A stretch of DNA of 64,000 bases from Saprospiraceae bacterium (lineage in GTDB: Bacteria; Bacteroidota; Bacteroidia; Chitinophagales; Saprospiraceae), in assembly GCA_016716185.1 (NCBI GenBank), contig JADJWV010000001.1:186001-250000 (forward strand), read 5' to 3'. The translations under genes were made by a program, and so were the position numbers. Positions 26,894-37,623 of this stretch are shown piece after piece. Below the pieces are notes generated by a model that made no database searches, had not been told where the DNA came from, and saw nothing but the letters and a program-made list of their open reading frames with translations. Numbering within the stretch: the stretch's first letter is position 1; each line of letters begins with the position of its first letter.

Positions 26894-27992
26894 ATGAATA
26901 CCTGGATAGAAAAATATGCCGGGTTGCTGGTTCATTATTCCTTATATCTGAAAGAAGGCGAACGACTGTTCGTAAGAACTACCACTTTGGCGGAACCGCT
27001 GCTAAAGCAAGTTTATTTAAAGGCTTTGGAAGCCGGTGCTCTGGTGGAATGTGAATTGAGCTTTGAAGACCAGGAAAAATATTGATGCAATCAGGTAAAG
27101 CATCTTCACTGGAATATGTTTCACCCGGATATCGCTTAGCCATGGAAGAATTTGATGCTTTGCTTACGATCAGAGCGCCTTATCAGAATCATCAAGAAAA
27201 CAACATCACTCCTGAAAATAGAAAACGCCGGTCCGCCGCCCTTCAACCATACGAACAACTTTATTTTCAAAGACTGGGAAATGGCAGTCTGAAGAGAAGT
27301 TTATGTCAGTTTCCAACGGCGTATGGGGCTCATCACGCTGGCATGTCACTCGATGAATATACCGCATTTATTCAACAGGCCTGTTTTCTGAACGATGAAG
27401 TGCCGGCAGACAAATGGAAAGAGTTATCTCAATTTCAACAAAAGATTGCCGATTACCTCAATACCTGTGATCAAATCATTTATCGCCATCCGGATTTTGA
27501 AATTTCGTTTTCCGTGAAAGGCCGTACCTGGATCAATTCCGATGGAAAAGCCAACATGCCTTCAGGCGAAGTATTTACAAGTCCGGTAGAAGACAGTGTT
27601 AACGGGGAGATCTATTTCAATTACCCAAGTATTTATCAAGAACAGGAAGTGGAGGGCATCCGATTGCTAGTTAAAAAAGGTGAAGTCATCCACTGGTCTG
27701 CAAAAAAAGGTCAGGACCTACTCGACCGCATTTTTCAATTGGACGGCAGCCGTTATTTTGGAGAAGTCGCTATCGGTTGCAATCAAAACATTCAACGCCC
27801 CACGAAAAACATTTTATTCGACGAAAAAATCGGTGGCACCATCCACATGGCCATCGGACAATCCTATCTCCAGACCGGAGGCAAAACCAATCATCCATTC
27901 ACTGGGATATGATCACCGATATGAAGAATGGGGGAGAGATTGTAGCGGACGGGGTGGTGATATACAGGGATGGGGTGTTTCTAATTGTTTAG
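26894..27992 (+). pseudogene. M29 (AmpS/PepS-type) aminopeptidase, broken by two 1-base frameshifts
   Basis: Three frames together give a full thermophilic-type M29 metallo-aminopeptidase of about 366 residues. Frame 1 (26894-27085) covers the N-terminus to FEDQEKY and stops. Frame 2 (27082-27912) covers SSLEYVSPGYRLAMEEFDAL, the GEVFTSPVEDSVNGEI metal region and GTIHMAIGQSY. Frame 3, to the stop at 27992, supplies the conserved end IHWDMITDM with the last His and Asp ligands. One extra base at TATTGATG (near 27083) and one at GGCAAAACC (near 27880) would restore the gene. Both are contractions in short homopolymers, so sequencing error is as likely as decay. Coupled to hflX. Confidence 0.85.
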
Positions 27993-28020
27993 GTTTTTCT
28001 GTATGACTTTAATAGCCATG

Positions 28021-28047
28021 AAGCTCAATATATGGATTGAGTTTTCT
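28021..28047 (+). terminator. Hairpin terminator after the aminopeptidase gene
   Basis: AAGCTCAAT (28021-28029) pairs with ATTGAGTTT (28036-28044) over a 6-nt loop with one G-U pair and runs into TTCTTG. It starts 28 nt after the aminopeptidase stop. Confidence 0.55.
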
Positions 28048-28124
28048 TGAATTTCTTTCCGGATAAAATCGCTCTCTTAAATTCGGTTTCTCACTTTATA
28101 TAAGATTTTTGCTCATTCTTATCA

Positions 28125-28142
28125 TACTAACATACGTTCGTA
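28125..28142. repeat. TACTAACATACGTTCGTA palindrome
   Basis: A near-perfect intergenic palindrome of the TAAC-N4-GTTA family, about 120 bp upstream of the TonB-dependent receptor start. It could be an operator for that operon or a copy of a dispersed element. Confidence 0.4.
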
Positions 28143-28263
28143 TCGGGCTATTCAAACAATTTATTTACTTTCAGTATACGATCAGTTAACAATGAATTAA
28201 TCCATTTTGCGAAATAAACCGCAAAACATCCATATACATTTGCCCCAACTTAACTTAACTTGC

Positions 28264-31125
28264 ATGTCACACAAAAATTTCATTTCCTTATTTATTACTT
28301 GCTTTTCATCTATAGCATTCTTATGCGGTCAGCAAGTATATTTTAAAATTAAAGTCCTCGACGAAGAAAAACTTAGTTTTCCTGGAGCTTTGGTCCGCTT
28401 GGAACCCGGCAGATTTACTGGTGCTACCGATGCGAACGGAGAATTGACGCTGACGGGAATCCAGGCCGGAGATTATTCTTTAAGTATAAGATATATAGGT
28501 TATGCTCCCGTTGAAAAAAACATTTCGATACAATCTCCCGGTCTGAGTCTCGTTGAAACCCTAAATTTTTCAAGTGCGGAAATGAGTGAAGTGGTCGTTT
28601 TGGGAGATCGTCTTAAAGGTCAGGCCAAAGCATTGAATCAGCAAAAAACCAATGCTTATGTATCCAATGTCATCACTTCTGATCAAATAGGTCGCTTTCC
28701 TGATGCCAATATCGGGGATGCCATCAAACGGGTACCCGGAGTTACAATGCAAAACGACCAGGGTGAGGCCCGCAACATCATCATCCGCGGTATGGGTCCG
28801 GAACTCAACGCGGTGAACCTCAACGGCGAACGAATTCCCTCTGCTGAAGGTGATAACCGCAGGGTTCAGATGGACCTCATCCCTGCTGATGCCATTCAAT
28901 CCGTAGACGTTCGAAAAACCTTAACTCCTGAAATGGATGGCGATGCCATCGGAGGTTCTGTAAACCTGATTACAAGAAGCACTCCTCAAGATCTTCGTCT
29001 TTCTGCGACACTGGCCGGAGGTTATAACAATATTCGGGAAGGTTTTATTGGAACCGCACATGTATTGCTGGGCACACGTATTGCCAATGATAAATTGGGA
29101 ATCCTGGTCAATGGATCCCTTCACCAAAATGATTACGGCTCAGATAATGTGGAAGCTATCTGGGAACAAGATGCCAACGGGAAAGTCTACATAGCCGATC
29201 ACGATGTCAGAAAATACGATGTTAAAAGAACCAGAAGATCTGCAGGTCTATCCCTCAATTACGAAATCAATCCATCCCACCAATTATTATTAGACGCTTC
29301 CTACAATTGGCGTGATGATCTCGAAAACAGATTTAGGCTCAGACATCGCCTGAGGGGAGATGATGCAGATTTGATCTACGATGCCAACGGAAATATCACT
29401 GGATATCAAAACGGGGAAGTGCTTCGTCAAACCAAAGGTGGCATTGATGACGATAAAAATGAAAATCGCCGATTGGAAGATCAGCGTGTAAAAACCGCTG
29501 CACTCAAAGGAGAACATTTGTTTGGAAATCTGAAAGTAAACTGGAGTGCACAATATGCACGTGCATCAGAAGTCAGACCTCACGAACGCTATATCGCTAT
29601 GGGTCGCAGAAGCATTGAAATCAGTCAGGACATCAGTGATCCAAAACTCCCATTGTTGTCTGATCAGACAGAGCTGGTAAATTACACAAGACTAAGTGAA
29701 TTGACTGAAGAATTCCAGGACCAGTTTGAAGAAGATGCCAATGGAAAACTTTCCTTCGAATGGCCCCTTTCGCTCAGTGACGAATTAAAAGGAAGCATTA
29801 AAGTAGGTGCACGCATAAAAACAAAAACCAAAGAAAGGAACAACCGCTTTTATTCTTATGAACCGATAAATTCCTACGAAGACAATTTTTCGAACATCAC
29901 TTTGCTCGGTTTGAAAGACCAATCCGTGGATAATTTTTATCCAGGCTCTAAATTTGTAATCGGTGATTTTATTGATCCGGCATTTCTCGGTCAGCTGAAC
30001 TTCAAATCCGATACATCATTTGAAGAATCTGATGAACCCGCTGAATACCTGGCTGGAAATTACACCGCGAAGGAAGACATTCTCGCAGGATTTGTGCAGT
30101 GGAATCAAGCACTATCTGATCGTCTGAATATGATCATTGGTGTACGTGCCGAACAAACCCAACTGGATTATACAGGAAATATCGTCTACGATGAAGAAGA
30201 TCTTCAGGGAACTGCCCAATTCGAAAACGACTATACCGATGTATTGCCAAGTATTAACCTGCGTTACGAATGGAACAAGAATTTTATCTTAAGAGCTGCC
30301 CTGACCCGGGGTATTGCAAGGCCTAAATACTATGATCTCGTACCCTACTTCAACGTACTTGCTGACGATATGGAATTGCAAAGTGGAAACCCAAAATTGG
30401 AACCAATACGCAGTACCAACGCAGACCTCATGGGTGAATACTATTTCAAATCCATTGGTATTATCTCTGCAGGGGTGTTTTACAAATCATTAAACAACTT
30501 CTTTTATACCTACCGGGATGAAAACTACACCGCAGAGAAATTTGCAAGTGACTTCCCGGGAATTAACAACCCCATTCAGGCAGGCGATGAATGGCAGTAT
30601 ACTCAACGTCGCAATGGAAGTGATGTAAATGTTCTTGGTTTTGAAATTGCCCTTCAAAGAAAACTGGACTTTCTACCTGGATTTCTGGGTAATTTGAGTT
30701 TAAACACCAACTATACCCATACGCATTCCAATGCAGATGGAATATACGATAATTCCGGTGCGCTGATCCGCGAAGATGTTACATTGCCTGGAACCGCTCC
30801 ACATATGTTTAACGCCTCGCTTACCTTTGAAAATAAAAAATGGGTGGTTAATTTGAGTGGAAATTACACGGCAGCCTATGTGGATGATAGTGAAGATGCC
30901 GGCTACTCAGAAGATGCATTCTACGACCGCTATTACGACAAGCAATTTTTCCTGGATGCCAATGCCAGTTTTGCAGTGAATTCAAATTTGCGCATTTTTG
31001 CAGAAGCTAACAATCTGACCAATCAACCGCTCCGCTACTATCAAGGCATTGAAGACAGAACTTCGCAAATTGAATATTATGGATCTAAATTTAACCTGGG
31101 TGTAAAGTGGGATTTGACCCGATAA
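28264..31125 (+). CDS. TonB-dependent outer-membrane receptor (phytase-associated)
   Basis: A 953-residue receptor. A signal peptide (LFITCFSSIAFLCG) leads into a carboxypeptidase-regulatory-like beta domain (about 25-105, with GALVRLEPGRFTGATDANGE), a plug domain with IGDAIKRVPGVTMQNDQGE and NIIIRGMGPELNAV, and a 22-strand barrel ending in GVKWDLTR with a terminal aromatic-rich strand. It imports a ligand across the outer membrane using TonB energy. The phytase ATG overlaps its stop as TAATG, so the pair probably takes up or binds inositol phosphates or their products. The ATG at 28264 is preferred to an upstream TTG because it sits directly before the signal peptide. Confidence 0.92.
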   Translation: MSHKNFISLFITCFSSIAFLCGQQVYFKIKVLDEEKLSFPGALVRLEPGRFTGATDANGELTLTGIQAGDYSLSIRYIGYAPVEKNISIQSPGLSLVETLNFSSAEMSEVVVLGDRLKGQAKALNQQKTNAYVSNVITSDQIGRFPDANIGDAIKRVPGVTMQNDQGEARNIIIRGMGPELNAVNLNGERIPSAEGDNRRVQMDLIPADAIQSVDVRKTLTPEMDGDAIGGSVNLITRSTPQDLRLSATLAGGYNNIREGFIGTAHVLLGTRIANDKLGILVNGSLHQNDYGSDNVEAIWEQDANGKVYIADHDVRKYDVKRTRRSAGLSLNYEINPSHQLLLDASYNWRDDLENRFRLRHRLRGDDADLIYDANGNITGYQNGEVLRQTKGGIDDDKNENRRLEDQRVKTAALKGEHLFGNLKVNWSAQYARASEVRPHERYIAMGRRSIEISQDISDPKLPLLSDQTELVNYTRLSELTEEFQDQFEEDANGKLSFEWPLSLSDELKGSIKVGARIKTKTKERNNRFYSYEPINSYEDNFSNITLLGLKDQSVDNFYPGSKFVIGDFIDPAFLGQLNFKSDTSFEESDEPAEYLAGNYTAKEDILAGFVQWNQALSDRLNMIIGVRAEQTQLDYTGNIVYDEEDLQGTAQFENDYTDVLPSINLRYEWNKNFILRAALTRGIARPKYYDLVPYFNVLADDMELQSGNPKLEPIRSTNADLMGEYYFKSIGIISAGVFYKSLNNFFYTYRDENYTAEKFASDFPGINNPIQAGDEWQYTQRRNGSDVNVLGFEIALQRKLDFLPGFLGNLSLNTNYTHTHSNADGIYDNSGALIREDVTLPGTAPHMFNASLTFENKKWVVNLSGNYTAAYVDDSEDAGYSEDAFYDRYYDKQFFLDANASFAVNSNLRIFAEANNLTNQPLRYYQGIEDRTSQIEYYGSKFNLGVKWDLTR

Positions 31126-32201
31126 TGAATGAGTACGAACGAATGTTAATTCCGTTGAGGTTATTTTCCCTTTTGGGGCTTCTTCTGTTTTTGGGATCCT
31201 GTACCAGAAAAACTGCTTTGAACAGGGATCAGATTCTGCAAGCTGAAGTCATTTCGGAAAAAGTACTCGATGATTCGGATGATCCAGCCATATGGGTAGA
31301 TCCTAATCATCCAGCAAATTCCCTGGTCATAGGTACCGATAAACACCTCGATAACGGAGGCCTGTATGTTTTCAACTTGCAGGGAAAAATTGACCGAAAT
31401 CGAACAAAACTCGGCATGAAAAGGGTTAACAACGTGGATGTGGCTTACGGCTTTATATGGGGGAAAGACACCATTGATATTGTTGTTGCAACGGAAAGAG
31501 ATCGCAATAGTCTTAGAATTTTCTCTTTGCCTGAAATGGAATCCATTGATGGAGGTGGAGTAAAAATTATGGCACAGCCCGGAGATAGCCTACCGATGGG
31601 TATTGCTCTTTATAAATCAGCTGATCATCAAGTATACGCCATCGTTAGCCGGAAACAGGGGCCTTCAGAAAATTATTTGTCGCAATACCTGTTGAGACAA
31701 GACGCTTCAGGTCGGCTGGAAGCTGTTGAAGTCAGGAGATTTGGAAAATTTTCGGGTAAAAAAGAAATCGAATCCATTTGTGTGGACAACGAACTAGGTT
31801 ACATTTATTACAGTGATGAACGCGCCGGAGTCCGTAAATATTTCGCTGATCCTTCCAAGGGAAATCAGGAACTTGCTTTTTTCGGACAGGGCCAATACAA
31901 AATCGATAATGAAGGGATCAGCATTGCAAAAACAGCCTCCGGAAAAGGTTATCTGCTCGTTTCAAATCAAGCTGCCAACAGCTTTATTTTCTATCCAAGA
32001 GAAGGCTCGCCTCTGAATCCTCACGATCACACCAAACTCGCTGAAGTCAGGGTCAGCGCCAGGGATAGCGACGGGAGTGATACCTGGTCTTACGGATTAC
32101 CTGGTTATGAAGGAGGTTTGTTCGTTGCCATGAGTACCGATAAAACTTTTCATTTCTATTCGCTCAACAAACTGCTTCATCTTGCGGGTTTAAAGCATTA
32201 A
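31125..32201 (+). CDS. Beta-propeller phytase, lipoprotein
   Basis: A 358-residue Ca2+-dependent phytase (BPP family) that removes phosphate from inositol hexakisphosphate. After a lipoprotein signal (lipobox FLGSC) come the six-bladed propeller motifs: DDSDDPAIWVDP near the N-terminus, VIGTDKH, NNVDVAYGF, ESICVDNELGYIYYSDE with acidic Ca2+ ligands, and NEGISIA. The ATG at 31125 overlaps the receptor stop by one base (TAATG); an ATG at 31143 would also leave a complete signal. A lipoprotein phytase coupled to a TonB receptor fits surface-bound phytate use, as described for BPP-receptor pairs in other Gram-negatives. Confidence 0.92.
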   Translation: MNEYERMLIPLRLFSLLGLLLFLGSCTRKTALNRDQILQAEVISEKVLDDSDDPAIWVDPNHPANSLVIGTDKHLDNGGLYVFNLQGKIDRNRTKLGMKRVNNVDVAYGFIWGKDTIDIVVATERDRNSLRIFSLPEMESIDGGGVKIMAQPGDSLPMGIALYKSADHQVYAIVSRKQGPSENYLSQYLLRQDASGRLEAVEVRRFGKFSGKKEIESICVDNELGYIYYSDERAGVRKYFADPSKGNQELAFFGQGQYKIDNEGISIAKTASGKGYLLVSNQAANSFIFYPREGSPLNPHDHTKLAEVRVSARDSDGSDTWSYGLPGYEGGLFVAMSTDKTFHFYSLNKLLHLAGLKH

Positions 32202-32217
32202 GCTCATATCGAAACAC

Positions 32218-32231
32218 CTAACATTCGTTAG
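32218..32231. repeat. CTAACATTCGTTAG palindrome
   Basis: A 14-bp near-palindrome in the phytase-SRPBCC gap, a further member of the dispersed TAAC-N4-GTTA family. Confidence 0.4.
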
Positions 32232-32316
32232 TTTGTTTGAATCGGGGCGCCGGTTATTTTTAGTGAATAATTCTCACTAAATTTATTACATTTATCCCAC
32301 ACAAAAAAGCCTTATT

Positions 32317-33171
32317 ATGATCACCGTATCAACCACAGTAAACACTTTTATACAAAGGGCCTGGAAAATCTGGACCACCCCTTTCCACATCCAGCAATGG
32401 AATGCCGCTTCCGACGACTGGCATTGCCCACATGCAGAAAACGACCTTCGGGATGGCGGCAGATTTCTCTTCCGCATGGCAGCCCGCGATGGATCCATGG
32501 AGTTTGATTTTACCGGACAATATACCCGGGTGATCGAAAATCAACTCATCGAATACACCATGGACGATGGCAGGAAAGCCCGCATAGAATTTAATGATTT
32601 AAACGGTGATACAGAAGTCATCGAATCCTTTGATCCCGAAAATATGCATTCACATGAAATGCAGCGGTCCGGCTGGCAGGCCATTCTCGATCGTTTCAAA
32701 AAATATTCAGAAAGTCTTAATCTGCATAAAATTCGCTTTGAATATGAAATTCATGCTCCCGTGGAGATCGTTTACGAACGTATGTTAGCACCAGCAACTT
32801 ACCAACAATGGACGGCTGCTTTTAATCCGGGTTCCTATTATAAAGGAACCTGGGAAACCGGTTCTAAAATTCTTTTCGTCGGGACCGACGAGCACGGCAA
32901 CGAAGGCGGAATGGTAAGCCGGATTCAATCCAACATCCCCAATGAATGTGTTTGCATTCAACATTTGGGTGTGCTCCAGAATGGATCGGAAATTACCGAT
33001 GGTCCGGAAGTAGATGCATGGGCCGGTTGCATGGAATGTTACTATTTTTCAAAAACGGAAAAGGGAATGCTGCTGAAAGTAGAAATGGATACCAATCAGG
33101 CTTTCGAAGATTACTTTAAGGAAACCTGGCCTAAAGCGTTGGAGTTGCTCAAGGAGATTTGTGAAGATTAG
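32317..33171 (+). CDS. Tandem SRPBCC (AHSA1-like) domain protein
   Basis: 284 residues made of two SRPBCC (START-like) domains: residues 1-130, with ARAWKIWT-type entry TFIQRAWKIWTTPFHIQQWN and GGRFLFRMAARDGSMEFDF, and residues 140-284, with a degenerate AHSA1 fold containing VEIVYERMLAPATYQQWTAAFNPGSYY in two pieces and NQAFEDYFKETWPKALELL. Such domains form a deep hydrophobic pocket for lipids or other ligands; single-domain homologues are common in Bacteroidota and mostly uncharacterised. Double-domain forms are less frequent. No signal peptide, so cytoplasmic. It is transcribed alone. Function unknown. Confidence 0.85.
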   Translation: MITVSTTVNTFIQRAWKIWTTPFHIQQWNAASDDWHCPHAENDLRDGGRFLFRMAARDGSMEFDFTGQYTRVIENQLIEYTMDDGRKARIEFNDLNGDTEVIESFDPENMHSHEMQRSGWQAILDRFKKYSESLNLHKIRFEYEIHAPVEIVYERMLAPATYQQWTAAFNPGSYYKGTWETGSKILFVGTDEHGNEGGMVSRIQSNIPNECVCIQHLGVLQNGSEITDGPEVDAWAGCMECYYFSKTEKGMLLKVEMDTNQAFEDYFKETWPKALELLKEICED

Positions 33172-33490
33172 GCGAAAGGCCGAAGGATTAAGGCTTAAGG
33201 CAAAAGCCAAAAGTTGAAAGCTGATATGAAATAATGAAACCCATTTTTTTCCACTTGGGCCATATTGATTCTTATAATTGAAAACGAAAACCGGTTTGAC
33301 ATGAAGATTTTCGGTTCTTACTTGAGCTTCCTGATGGCGTGATTGCAACCGGCGTAAAAATTAATTGCGCTTTTAATCCAGTGACGTGGATTTCACTTCC
33401 CCTTCAGCCTTAGGCCGTAAGCCGTAAGCCGTAAAGCGTAAACCGTAAGCCTTAGGCCTTAAGCCTTAAGCCTTAAGCCTTTCCTACCTA
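33172..33490. repeat. Intergenic region with 7-bp tandem repeats
   Basis: 319 bp between the SRPBCC stop and the ileS stop (converging genes). A degenerate AAGGCTTAAGGC-type tract begins 5 bp after the SRPBCC stop (33177-33215). A regular 7-bp array (TAAGCCG then TAAGCCT, about ten units) occupies 33415-33482, right next to the ileS stop. The DNA between shows no gene and no clear terminator. Confidence 0.8.
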
Positions 33491-36400
33491 TCATGGTCTG
33501 GTTTCCACATGAACTCCAATCATTTGTTCCTCCAACCATTCAAACTGATCGCTAAAACTTCTATCTGCAACTTGCAAGTGATCTGCCAACACTTCACTGC
33601 TGATCATGCCCCTGTATCCATCCAATGCCAATATAATGTCGGGATGAGATTCTACATCAATAGAAATTCTATCGGTGACATTGAAGTTTTTATCTTTTCT
33701 GATATTCTGTATTCTGTTGATCAGTTCGCGTGCAAATCCTTCCGCCTTCAATTCATCAGTTATAGATATGTCCAATGCTACAGTGAGCGGACCATCCGTA
33801 CTCACTAACCAGCCCGGAATGTCTTCTGATAAAATTTCAACATCTTCCAGTAATATCGGATAAATCTGTTCCTCGAAACTTAATTCAATAGCTTTACCTT
33901 GTTCCAGGTTTTTAATTTTCTCAGCATCAAAATCTGCAATCCATTCAGCAGCTTCCTTCATGTGCTTACCCAGTTTTTTACCCAGCGTTTTGAAATTGGG
34001 TTTTGCTTTTTTCTGACCAGGTCGGTGTCCGTAGAGATGTAATTGATTTGTTTGATGTTGACTTCCGATTTTATCAATTCTTCGACCAACTGAATATCCG
34101 ATTTGAATTCACTCGAAAAAACAGGTAATAAAATTTGCTGTAAAGGTTGTCTGACTCTGATCTTTTGTGCCTTTCGCAATGAGAGGACCAGGCTGCATAT
34201 GCGCTGAGCAAGATCCATTCTTCGCTCCAGGGCTTCATCCATCAGCTCAGTTGATGGCTTTGGCAGATTAGACAAATGTACGGATTCTATAAGAAAAGGG
34301 GAACTTGGTTCCAACATCTGGAACCGCATGGTGTCGGTCATGTTTTTATACAACCATTCTGCCATAAATGGAGCCAGAGATGCCATTAGTTTACTTACCG
34401 TCACCAAACATTCAAACAAGGTTTCAAATGCTGCCTGTTTATCGCCTGAAGATTCTGATTTCCAAAACCTGCGCCTCGACAGCCTCACATACCAGTTGGA
34501 AAGGTCGTTCGCTACAAAATTCTCAATACATCGTGCAGCTTGAGTGGGTTCATAGGCATCCATCGACTTGCGGTATTCAGCGATTACATTTTGCAGCTTT
34601 GAAATGATCCACCGATCGAGTTCCGCCCGCTGCGCTACTTGTAAATATTCTTCTTCATCAAATAAAAACTGATCGATGTTCGCATATATGGAAAAGAAGG
34701 AATACGTATTGAATAAGGTCCCGAAAAATTTATTTCTAACTTCGGTTATGCCTTCCAGATCAAATTTCAGATTTTCCCAGGGATCTGCATTGCTGATGAG
34801 ATACCATCGCGTGGCATCAGCTCCAAACTGCTTCAGGGTACTGAAAGGATCTACCACATTTCCCTTTCGCTTCGACATTTTTTCACCGTTCTTGTCGAGT
34901 ACGAGTCCGTTGGATACTACCGTTTTGTAAGCTACATTGTCAAACACCATGGTGGCAATGGCGTGCAAAGTATAAAACCATCCTCTGGTCTGATCGACCC
35001 CCTCGGCAATAAAATCTGCGGGAAATTCCTTGCTTAAATCTGTTTTTTCAAAAGGATAATGCCATTGTGCATAGGGCATGGAACCGGAATCAAACCAGAC
35101 ATCGATCAGATCGAGTTCCCTGCGTAGCGTTTCATTTCCATCATCAGAAACCAATACAATTTCATCTATGTAAGGGCGGTGCAAATCGGCTGGTAATTCC
35201 TGTGTGAGACCCAGCTGTTGATTGGCCATCTCAATTTCATTTTTTAATTCTTCAAGAGAACCTATGCACTTTTCGATGTTCCCTGCTTCATTTCTCCAAA
35301 CCGGTAACGGAATTCCCCAGTAACGCGATCGCGATAAATTCCAATCCTGAATATTCTCCAGCCAGTTGCCGAATCTGCCGGTACCCGTTGAAGCCGGTTT
35401 CCATTGAATCGTATTGTTGAGTTCAATGAGCCGATCCTTAACGGCAGTTACTTTGATAAACCAACTATCCAGCGGATAATAAAGTATCGGTTTGTCGGTT
35501 CTCCAGCAATGCGGATAATTGTGTGCATACTTTTGGGAATGCAGGAGTTTGCCTGCTTTTTTAAGTTTAATGACCAGTCTTTCATCTACTGAAAGATAAC
35601 GCTCGAGTCCGAGTCGCTTTTTCTCGGCTTCCTTTTCATCGTGACTCAGGTAAGCTTCTTTTACATACTCGCCTGCAAAATCGTATACCTCCTCCGTGAA
35701 TTTTCCCAGGCGGTTAACGAGCGTTAGGGAACCCATGCCGTATTTTTTGGCTACACGCATGTCATCTGCCCCAAAAGAAGGAGCAATATGGACAATTCCC
35801 GTACCTTCCTCCGTGGATACAAAATCTCCCAACAGCACTTTGAATGCATCTCCATCCTTTGGTACCGCATAATCAAATAAGGGTTCGTAACGCAAGCCTT
35901 CGAGGTTAACACCTGTTAGTTTTATTTGATGTTTGAGGTAATGTGTCCTTTTTTCATCGGGGTCCGGCAGGGAATCTGTGACTTCGTTTTCCGGTTTCAA
36001 CCAGCTTTGAACCAATTCTTTGGCCATTAAAATATTTTGGTGCTGATGCGTATAAGGATTGTAGCATTCAAGCAGTTGATATTCTACATTAGCACCTACT
36101 GCCAGTGCGGTATTGCTGGGCAAGGTCCATGGCGTGGTCGTCCATGCAGCGATATGAAATTCGAGATCGCCGAATAATTTTTGTTGTTCCTCGTTATAGG
36201 AATCCTTATTCACTTTAAACAAAGCCACAGCAGAAACATCTTTGACTTCCCGATAGGCTCCGGGCTGATTGAGTTCATGCGAACTCAGGCCTGTACCGGC
36301 AGCAGGTGAAAAAGGCTGAATGCTGTAACCTTTATATAAATATCCCTTTTTATAAATCTCTTTAAGCAGGTACCATACAGATTCTATGTATTCGTTTTTG

Positions 36401-36852
36401 AAAGTGATGTATGGATTTTTTAAATCCACCCAATAACCCATATTACGTGTGAGTTCGTCCCACTCGTTTTTAAATCGCATTACAGTTTCTTTACATTTCT
36501 CATTGTACTCCTCAATGGAAATTTTTACACCGATGTCTTCTTTAGTAATGCCAAGCTCCTTTTCGACGCTTAACTCAATTGGTAAACCGTGAGTATCCCA
36601 ACCCCCTTTTCGATGCACTTTTTTGCCGATTAAAGTCTGATAACGGCAAAAAATATCTTTTACCGTTCTGGACATGACGTGATGAATGCCCGGCTTTCCA
36701 TTTGCGGATGGCGGACCCTCATAAAATATAAAATCAGGTGCATTAGCCCGGTTGTCAATGCTCTTTTTAAAAATTTCCTGCTCTTCCCAAAACGCCAGAA
36801 TCTGCCGGTCGATCTCCGGTAAATTCAGCGATTTGTATTCACGGTACATCAT
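33491..36852 (-). CDS. ileS: Isoleucyl-tRNA synthetase, with an apparent -1 frameshift
   Basis: A class I synthetase charging tRNA-Ile, about 1120 residues in two frames: 36852-33958 and 33961-33491. Motifs: signature GIHHVMS (HIGH type), an editing domain with TTPWTLPSNTALAV, the WFDSGSMPYAQWHYP block and GEKMSKRKGN (KMSKS). The first frame ends in unrelated residues after DTDLVRKK; the family sequence AKPNFKTLGKKLGKHMKEA continues in the -1 frame. Frames join at 34006-34012 (minus strand A AAA AAG, six A). One extra A would restore the gene. A AAA AAG in phase is also the dnaX-type slippery heptamer. ileS is essential, so the protein is surely made. A 7-bp repeat array follows the stop. Confidence 0.93.
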
Positions 36853-37116
36853 TTTTCTGCCTTTAAAAGCTGCAAAGATAATGAAAGGGAAATTTTTAAT
36901 ATAAATAATTGATTATTAATAGATTAGAATACAATAGCGCGCGCCCGGTATCAAGCAGGCAGATCCTTAGATGCACGTTGAAATTGGAATCCTGAGTTCG
37001 TCTCTAATTTGAAAAAATCCGGGGATTTTCCGATTGCAGAAGTGATGGTTACATTTAAGGTGGCAAATCGTTTTAATAGGGACATTATTTCCAAATTGAT
37101 TTTAAACCACTTTATA

Positions 37117-37623
37117 ATGAAATATTTGGGTCTTCTTTTACTCTTTATGAATTTTTTCTCAATCACAACCACAGCCCAATCCAATTGCAAATGTTGTACA
37201 CCCCATCACCGGGAATTTGATTTCTGGCTGGGAGATTGGGAAGTATTTAGCACCGACCATCATAAAATTGGAGAAAATAAAATAACGAGCATCCAGGATT
37301 CCTGTGTCCTGTTGGAAAACTGGAAATCGAAAAACAGTACAGGTACCAGCTACAACTATTTCGATCCCTCTGATCAGACCTGGAACCAATTGTATCTCGA
37401 CAACGGAGGTTCTATTTTAAAGTTAAAAGGTAGATCTGAAAATGGAAAGATGGTTCTCAAAAGTGAAAAACAAAAAAGTCAAAAAGCTGAGTTTTTCTAT
37501 TACAATCGAATCATTTGGGAACCACAACCGGATGGCAACGTTTCTCAAAAATGGGATGTAGTCACAGATCGCGATAGTATTTTGCAGGTTGCGTTTCATG
37601 GAATATACAGAAGAAAAGGCTGA
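37117..37623 (+). CDS. Secreted protein with FDFWLGDWEV motif
   Basis: A 168-residue protein with a signal peptide (KYLGLLLLFMNFFSITTTA) and a Cys cluster NCKCC right after it. The core starts with EFDFWLGDWEVFSTDHHKIGENKI, here split as EFDFWLGDWEV and FSTDHHKIGE, a pattern of secreted beta-barrel (lipocalin-like) proteins common in Bacteroidota and of unknown role. Residues 80-168 alternate short beta strands (QLYLDNGGSILKLKGRSE). The ATG at 37117 directly precedes the signal; the frame is open upstream to 37009 but that stretch reads as non-coding. It stands alone between the ileS upstream region and a 480-bp gap. No binding site can be named. Confidence 0.7.
   Translation: MKYLGLLLLFMNFFSITTTAQSNCKCCTPHHREFDFWLGDWEVFSTDHHKIGENKITSIQDSCVLLENWKSKNSTGTSYNYFDPSDQTWNQLYLDNGGSILKLKGRSENGKMVLKSEKQKSQKAEFFYYNRIIWEPQPDGNVSQKWDVVTDRDSILQVAFHGIYRRKG

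Noticed and set aside
27075..27090. Programmed frameshift in the M29 aminopeptidase
   Set aside because: The zero-frame codons GAA AAA TAT TGA do not form a slippery X XXY YYZ heptamer, and a second break occurs 800 bp on.
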